Below are positions 59,565 through 64,000 of a DNA stretch of 64,000 bases, in pieces (position 1 is the first letter of the stretch; every line of letters begins with the position of its first letter). The DNA lies in NCBI RefSeq assembly GCF_017916255.1, contig NZ_CP072827.1, positions 1,116,001-1,180,000 on the forward strand, given 5' to 3'. A program made the translations under genes and the position numbers. Source of the DNA: Streptomyces mobaraensis NBRC 13819 = DSM 40847. GTDB taxonomy: Bacteria; Actinomycetota; Actinomycetes; Streptomycetales; Streptomycetaceae. The notes below the pieces were generated by a model. The model was not told the DNA's origin, made no database searches, and saw only the letters and a program-made list of their open reading frames with translations.

Positions 59565-60635
59565 ATGGCGACGCTCGCGGTGGCCGCGGAGAAGGAGGAA
59601 CGGGAGGACGGGCGCGAGCCCCGGACGTTCCTCGTGGCCGGGGTGCTGGTCGTCGCGCTGGTCGTCGCGCTGGTCGCCTCGGTGTGCCTGGGGTCGACCC
59701 GGGTGCCGGTGGGCGACGTGTGGTCGGCGGTGGTCCGGGGGGTGACGGGCGACGATCTGGCGCCCGGCACCCACGACCTGATCGTGTGGCGGCTGCGGGT
59801 GCCGCGGGCGTTGCTGGCGGCGCTGGTCGGCGCGGGTCTGGGGCTGGTCGGCACGGCCACCCAGGCGCTGGTCCGCAATCCGCTCGCCGACCCGTACCTG
59901 CTGGGCATCTCCAGCGGCGCGTCCCTGGGGGCGGTCGCCGCGATCGTTCTCGGGGTCGGCGCCGGCGGGGCGTTCGGCCTGGGCCTGTCGGCCGCCGCGT
60001 TCGCCGGGGCCCTGGCGTCGTTCGCCCTGGTGTGGGCGATGGCCCGGCGCGGCGGCGGCTTCTCCCCGCTGCGGCTGGTGCTGGCGGGGGTGGGCATCGG
60101 GCAGTTCCTGTCCGGGTTCACCCACTACCTGGTGCTCCAGGCAGGCGACGACCAGCAGACGCACGGGGTGCTGTTCTGGCTGATGGGGTCGCTGGGCGGG
60201 GCCCAGTGGTCGACGCTGACGGCGCCCCTGGTGGCCGTCGGCCTGGGGCTGGCCGCGCTGCTGGCCCGGGCGCGGGCACTGGACGCGCTGCTGATGGGCG
60301 ACGAGACGGCGGCCGGCCTGGGCGTCGATGTGGGCCGTCTGCGCCGTGAGTTGTTCGTGGTGACCAGTGTGCTGACGGGTGTGCTGGTGTCGGTGTCGGG
60401 GGCGATCGGCTTCGTGGGGCTGATGGTTCCGCACGTGTGCCGGATGGTCGTCGGCGGCGCCCACCGCCGGCTGCTGCCGATCGCCGCCCTGTTCGGGGCC
60501 GTGCTGCTGGTGGTGGTCGACCTGGTGGCCCGGACGGCCCTGCCGGACCAGGAGCTTCCGGTGGGCGTCGTCACCGCCCTGATCGGCGCCCCGACCCTGC
60601 TCTACCTGCTCGACCGCCGCCTGGAGAGGGGATAG
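59565..60635 (+). CDS. FecCD-family permease of the ABC importer
   Basis: A 356-aa FecCD/BtuC-type permease with nine to ten membrane segments. Motifs: RVPRALLAALVGAGLGLVGT, ALVRNPLADPYLLGISSGAS, HGVLFWLMGSL, the ATPase-contact loop LGVDVGRLRRELF, and GAIGFVGLMVPHVCRMVVG. Its ATG follows the stop of the binding-protein gene without any gap, so translation is coupled. The ATPase gene begins 5 bp after its stop. Two copies of this protein would form the channel. Confidence 0.95.
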   Translation: MATLAVAAEKEEREDGREPRTFLVAGVLVVALVVALVASVCLGSTRVPVGDVWSAVVRGVTGDDLAPGTHDLIVWRLRVPRALLAALVGAGLGLVGTATQALVRNPLADPYLLGISSGASLGAVAAIVLGVGAGGAFGLGLSAAAFAGALASFALVWAMARRGGGFSPLRLVLAGVGIGQFLSGFTHYLVLQAGDDQQTHGVLFWLMGSLGGAQWSTLTAPLVAVGLGLAALLARARALDALLMGDETAAGLGVDVGRLRRELFVVTSVLTGVLVSVSGAIGFVGLMVPHVCRMVVGGAHRRLLPIAALFGAVLLVVVDLVARTALPDQELPVGVVTALIGAPTLLYLLDRRLERG

Positions 60636-60640
60636 CCGGC

Positions 60641-61462
60641 ATGCGCATCGCCATCGAGGAGCTGGAGGTCGCCCTCTCCGGGCGGACGATCGTCTCCGGC
60701 GTCCACCTGCTGGCCGAGGACGGCGAGATCGCGGGCCTGGTCGGCCCGAACGGCAGCGGCAAGTCCACGGTCCTGCGCACGGTCTACCGCTACCTCAAGC
60801 CGCACGCCGGACGGGTGCTGGTGGGGGGTACGGACATCCGCTCGCTGTCCGCCCCCGAGGCCGCGCGGCGGGTGGCGGCGCTGCCGCAGGAGCGCGGCAG
60901 CGACTTCGAACTCTCCGTCCGCGCGGTGGTGGCCATGGGGCGTACGCCCTACAAGCGGGCCTTCGCGGGCGAGGACCGGACGGACGCGGAGGCGGTCGCC
61001 TCGGCACTGGAACGGGTCGGGCTGGCCGGGGCGGGGGGCCGCTCCTTCTCCGCCCTCTCGGGCGGCGAACGGCAGCGGGTGCTCCTGGCCCGTGCCCTGG
61101 CCCAGGACCCCAAGGTGCTCGTTCTTGACGAGCCGACCAACCATCTCGACGTCCGTCACCAGGTCGAGTTGCTGGCTCTGCTGCGGGCTCAGCGGCGGAC
61201 GACGTTGCTGTCACTGCATGATCTGAACGCGGCGGCTTCGCTGTGTGATCGGTTGCATGTGCTGCATGAGGGGGCTGTGGTGGCTTCCGGGGCGCCGCGG
61301 GAGGTTTTGACGCCGGAGTTGCTGGCGGAGGTGTTCGGGGTGCGGGCGGTGGTGGTGGAGCATCCGTTGACCGGGGATCCGTTGATCGCTTTCGATCACC
61401 GGGAGGTGGCGGATGCCGGCGGGGGCGGCGATGTGGCGGCGGTCGCCGCTGCCGCGGGGTGA
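60641..61462 (+). CDS. ABC importer ATPase (FecE/BtuD type)
   Basis: A 273-aa ATPase completing the importer. Walker [10 protein letters not shown] (about 36-44), Q-loop [13 protein letters not shown], signature LSGGERQR, Walker [12 protein letters not shown] and the switch His in SLHDLNAA are all intact. GGAGAGG precedes the ATG. The C-terminal 20 residues are a Gly/Ala tail. From about 61200 codon third positions become somewhat less GC-rich (many GTT/TTG/GCT) than in the neighbours. It is convergent to the isonitrile synthase, with a head-to-head repeat pair between. Confidence 0.96.
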   Translation: MRIAIEELEVALSGRTIVSGVHLLAEDGEIAGLVGPNGSGKSTVLRTVYRYLKPHAGRVLVGGTDIRSLSAPEAARRVAALPQERGSDFELSVRAVVAMGRTPYKRAFAGEDRTDAEAVASALERVGLAGAGGRSFSALSGGERQRVLLARALAQDPKVLVLDEPTNHLDVRHQVELLALLRAQRRTTLLSLHDLNAAASLCDRLHVLHEGAVVASGAPREVLTPELLAEVFGVRAVVVEHPLTGDPLIAFDHREVADAGGGGDVAAVAAAAG

Positions 61463-61464
61463 GT

Positions 61465-61669
61465 TGCCCCAGCCCCGCCCTTTCACCGTTTCCTGGGGGC
61501 TGCGCCCCCAGACCCCCCTTTCGCGGCTCCGCCGCTCGTCCTCAAACGCCGGACGGGCTGAAATCAGCCCGTCCGGCGTTTGAGGACAACCGCGCGGAGC
61601 GCGGTTGCGGGGGTGCGGGGGTGGGGGGGCTCGCCCCCGCAAGAAACGGTGAAAGGGCGGGACCGGGGC
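61465..61669. repeat. Dispersed intergenic element, head-to-head pair (copies F1, F2)
   Basis: F1 (61465-61562, leftward) and F2 (61563-61669, rightward). The joined cores make a perfect inverted repeat with 24-bp arms, 61538-61561 and 61564-61587, around a two-base centre. F1 hairpins: GCGGC-GGA-GCCGC and TGGGGGC-GCA-GCCCCCA. F2: AACCGCGC-GGA-GCGCGGTT and GGGGGC-TC-GCCCCC. It lies between convergent stops. Confidence 0.92.
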
Positions 61670-62590
61670 TCACCCCACGAAGTGGCTCGGCCTGCCGTCC
61701 CGCATCACCAGCCGCCCCACCCGCTCAGCCTCCTCCCGCCGCACAAGCCGGGCAACGCTTCCCTGGAGCAGAAGCACCGTATGCCACGGCGTAGCCCACG
61801 CATCCCCCGTCTCCAGCAGCCGGATCCCGAACTTCTCGGCCCCCGCCGGCTGCGGATGGATGGACAGCCGCACCTGCCGCGGGAAGTGCTCCGCGATGAG
61901 CTCGCCCCAGGCCCGGCTCCGGGCGATCACCTCGTAGGCGCGGGACCGGCAGTCGCGCTGCAGAGCGGACCGGCTGCCGGGGAAGTCCGCCGTGTCCTCG
62001 AAGAGGAAGCGGGTGATGCCCCGGTAGAGCCGGGCGGTCTCCTCGTCCGTGCGGACCAGCGCCCGCAGGTCGTCCACGGACGGCGCGTACGCCTCGGTCA
62101 CCAGACGCCGCTTGGTGTCGTGGTCGGCGTCCCCGTGCACCGCCCGCAGGTCGAAGGTGTCGAGGTGCCGCAGCCCCTCGGCGTCGATCATGGCGCGCAG
62201 GGCGTCGCCGTACGCGTCGATGTGCGCGTCGGGGACGTGGATGACGTCGCCGAAGATGTGCCCGTCGGAGCAGATGACGATCCGCGCGCCGGGCTCGTAC
62301 GCCTCGCCGATCCGCGCGCAGAGCCGGTCGAGGAAGGCCAGGGAGAGCCGCTCCCCTTCGTCGGGGAGGTGTCCCAGCACCTTGGCCGGGTTGGGCGACT
62401 TGCAGGGGAAGCCGGGGAGGGTGAGGACGACGGGGTCGCCGGCGTCCGTGAAGTCGCGGATCTGCCGCAGCGTCCCGGGGTGGTCGGCGGGGTCCCGGGA
62501 CACCGGTCCGGTCGTCCGGTGGTACGGCAGGAGGAGGCGCAGGACCTCGGTGGCGGTGTCGGTGGCCGCCGGTGCGATGCCGGTCGTCAC
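61670..62590 (-). CDS. Isonitrile (isocyanide) synthase, DIT1/PvcA family
   Basis: A 306-aa DIT1/PvcA-family protein. These enzymes convert the amino group of an amino acid, usually Tyr or Trp, into an isonitrile using ribulose-5-phosphate as carbon source. Conserved blocks: LTLPGFPCKSPNPAKVLGH, DEGERLSLAFLDRL, ICSDGHIFGDVIHVPD, SIHPQP with EKFGIRLL, and WATPWHTVLLLQ. Length is near PvcA/IsnA. Its ATG overlaps the P450 stop by 4 bp (62587-62590), so it is translated with the P450. DIT1-P450 pairs occur in yeast dityrosine synthesis and in bacterial isonitrile clusters. The amino-acid substrate is not readable from sequence. Confidence 0.92.
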   Translation of the reverse strand: MTTGIAPAATDTATEVLRLLLPYHRTTGPVSRDPADHPGTLRQIRDFTDAGDPVVLTLPGFPCKSPNPAKVLGHLPDEGERLSLAFLDRLCARIGEAYEPGARIVICSDGHIFGDVIHVPDAHIDAYGDALRAMIDAEGLRHLDTFDLRAVHGDADHDTKRRLVTEAYAPSVDDLRALVRTDEETARLYRGITRFLFEDTADFPGSRSALQRDCRSRAYEVIARSRAWGELIAEHFPRQVRLSIHPQPAGAEKFGIRLLETGDAWATPWHTVLLLQGSVARLVRREEAERVGRLVMRDGRPSHFVG

Positions 62591-63855
62591 GGCGCCGTCA
62601 CCTCCCGCCCGTACGGGCAGCGCGGCGCGTCGTACGCCACCGGGAGCGCGGCCGTGCCGCGGCCGAGGACGGCCGGGATCCAGCGCAGTTCCCCGTCGGG
62701 GACGGCCAGGCGCAGGCCGGGCAGGCGGGCGAGCAAGGTGCCCAGGGCGACCTGGAGTTCGATCCGGGCGAGGGCGGCGCCGGGGCAGAAGTGGATGCCG
62801 TGTCCGAAGGCGAGGTGGGAGCCCTGGGCGCGGTCGAGGTCGAGGGTGTCCGGGTCGGGGAAGCGCTCGGGGTCGCGGTTGGCGGCGCAGAGGGAGACGA
62901 TCACGGAGTCGCCGGCCGGAACGCGGGTGCCGTGCAACTCGGCGTCCTCGGCGAGGAAGCGCCAGGTGGTGAGCTCGAACGCGCCGTCCAGGCGGAGCAG
63001 TTCCTCGACCGCGGCGGGCATGAGGGAAGGTTCGGCACGTAGCCGTTCCAGGGCCTCGGGGTGGCGGAAGAGGGCGACGAGGGCGGTGGTGATCTGGTTG
63101 GTCACCGGTTCCTGGCCGGCCACCAGGAGCTGGAAGATCATGGAGTCCAGCTCCTCGGCCGTGAGTTCGCCGGCGTCGCGGGCGGCGACCAGCCGGCCGA
63201 GCAGCCCGTCGTCGGGGGCGGCCCGCCGGTCGGCGACCACCTCGGCGATGTAGTCCTCCAGGCCGCGCAGCAGCGCCTCATAGGCGGGACGGCCGGGGTC
63301 GGTGGGGCCGACGGGGGCCACGACGCCGCCCCACTCGCGCCGGAAGCGGGCGGCGAGGTGCGGGGGCAGGCCGATGGTCTCGGCCAGGACCTGGAAGGGG
63401 AAGCGGGCGGCGAACATCTCGACCAGGTCGACCGCGTCGTGCGGGCCGGTGGGCGCCGGGAGCGCGTCGACGAGCGCGTCCGCCAGCTCCTGGAAGCGTG
63501 GGCGCAGCGCTTCGACGCGGCGGGGGGCGAAGGTGTCGGTGATCAGGCGGCGCATACCGGTGTGCTTCGGGGGGTCCTGGTGGAGGAGGTGCACCTGGAG
63601 GCGGGAGTGCTGGGGCTCCGGCATGATCGAGGCGCGGGCGCGCCAGCGGTCGTTGCCCAGGGCGTGGTTCTTGCCCAGCCGGGGGTCGGCGAGGGTGCGC
63701 TGGGCGGCGGCGTACCCGGTGACCAGCCAGGCCGTCACGCCGCTGGGGAAGACGACGCGGTGGATCGGGCCGGCTTCGCGCAGGCGCGCGTAGAGGGGGT
63801 AGGGGTCGCGCTTGTAGGCGGGGCCGGAGAGGGGTATGGGTTCCGGGGTCGGCAC
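62587..63855 (-). CDS. Cytochrome P450 (CYP107-like) of the isonitrile operon
   Basis: A 422-aa bacterial class I P450. Heme ligand Cys357 lies in FGHGIHFCPGAALAR, the K-helix motif is ELLR, and the I-helix reads AGQEPVTNQ, so the acid Glu249 is followed by Pro250 where most P450s have Thr for oxygen activation. It begins with GTG 63855 and GAGGAG 7 bases upstream. It is first in the operon and coupled to the isonitrile synthase, so it probably oxidises, desaturates or couples the isonitrile product. No ferredoxin is adjacent. The operon may continue upstream beyond the window. Confidence 0.95.
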   Translation of the reverse strand: MPTPEPIPLSGPAYKRDPYPLYARLREAGPIHRVVFPSGVTAWLVTGYAAAQRTLADPRLGKNHALGNDRWRARASIMPEPQHSRLQVHLLHQDPPKHTGMRRLITDTFAPRRVEALRPRFQELADALVDALPAPTGPHDAVDLVEMFAARFPFQVLAETIGLPPHLAARFRREWGGVVAPVGPTDPGRPAYEALLRGLEDYIAEVVADRRAAPDDGLLGRLVAARDAGELTAEELDSMIFQLLVAGQEPVTNQITTALVALFRHPEALERLRAEPSLMPAAVEELLRLDGAFELTTWRFLAEDAELHGTRVPAGDSVIVSLCAANRDPERFPDPDTLDLDRAQGSHLAFGHGIHFCPGAALARIELQVALGTLLARLPGLRLAVPDGELRWIPAVLGRGTAALPVAYDAPRCPYGREVTAP

Positions 63856-64000
63856 GTGCGGGCTCCTCGCTGAATCTTGATCGCTGAGGAAGTCGGCTGC
63901 GAGGAGTGGCGAGTTCCCGTACGTTCGTGCGGATTTCCGCCCACGGGTGAAGGCCGGACGGGCTGTATCTCCAGGTAGTCGGCCGGCCGGCCGACGGGGT
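63856..64000. other. Upstream region of the P450 operon, to the window end
   Basis: These 145 bp hold no gene. Reading leftward, CAAGAT about 18 bp before the ribosome binding site is a possible -10. At 63951-63964 GGCCGGACGGGCTG resembles a fragment of the dispersed repeat core. Confidence 0.4.

Noticed and set aside
9784..61669. CRISPR array
   Set aside because: The repeats are dispersed one or two per intergenic gap, without regular spacers, and no cas genes are present.
63951..63964. Another copy of the dispersed repeat at the window end
   Set aside because: Only 14 bases of the core match and no hairpins follow within the window.
1..64000. tRNA, rRNA or integrated-element boundaries
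   Set aside because: I found no tRNA T-arm consensus in a cloverleaf context, no rRNA, no integrase or transposase and no flanking direct repeats, so the FtsK/TraB-like gene is not assigned to an integrative element.

Overview
The window is a stretch of Streptomyces (or very close relative) chromosome. Base composition is extremely GC-rich and third codon positions are almost all G or C. GTG starts are common, and genes often overlap through ATGA or GTGA. Several families are typical of the genus: a conservon (CvnA/B/C), RbpA with its Zn ligands, DUF6230/DUF6114 proteins, an SPW-repeat protein, FxsA and a neighbouring Lnt/Ppm pair. I see no tRNA, rRNA, transposase, CRISPR array or attachment site. 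It reads as chromosome rather than an integrated element, with accessory pieces inside it.

Layout. 1-5.3 kb: end of an unrecognised gene, acetoacetyl-CoA synthetase, a GH31 glucosidase. 5.3-9.8 kb: conservon cvnA-cvnB-cvnC without the GTPase cvnD, then a small membrane protein. 9.9-17.4 kb: a three-gene operon for an SMC/MukB-like ATPase (1547 aa) with a MukE/KITE-like and a MukF/kleisin-like partner, and no nuclease subunit. 17.4-22.4 kb: a 5-oxoproline module with a DUF969/DUF979 permease pair, a GntR regulator and pxpA-pxpB-pxpC. 22.6-27.7 kb: a family 4 glycosyltransferase, small genes, the SPW protein, a winged-helix protein and a SEDS glycosyltransferase. 27.8-38 kb: a secreted carboxylesterase, an ATP-dependent DNA ligase, an alpha/beta hydrolase, a secreted glycosidase, a FUSC protein, an MHS transporter and an ankyrin protein.

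38.2-43.8 kb holds a 64-aa membrane protein, an FtsK/TraB-like protein with a degenerate nucleotide-binding loop and long repeats, and a divergent MocR regulator/YczE-type membrane protein pair. 44-48 kb holds rbpA with a near-perfect SigR promoter, fxsA, a polyprenol-phosphate mannosyltransferase and lnt (lipoprotein modification and glycosylation). 48.3-58.3 kb holds metabolic and regulatory genes, among them a DhaL-DhaM fusion without DhaK. 58.5-63.9 kb holds a three-gene metal-chelate type ABC importer facing a two-gene operon of isonitrile synthase plus cytochrome P450. This last block is the best candidate for an uncharacterised natural-product and uptake system.

A family of dispersed intergenic elements runs through the window. 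Each has a conserved core followed by two small hairpins whose arms vary but stay paired. There are six loci (nine copies, three of the loci being head-to-head pairs) plus one decayed copy, mostly between convergent genes and once inside the SMC-like operon.
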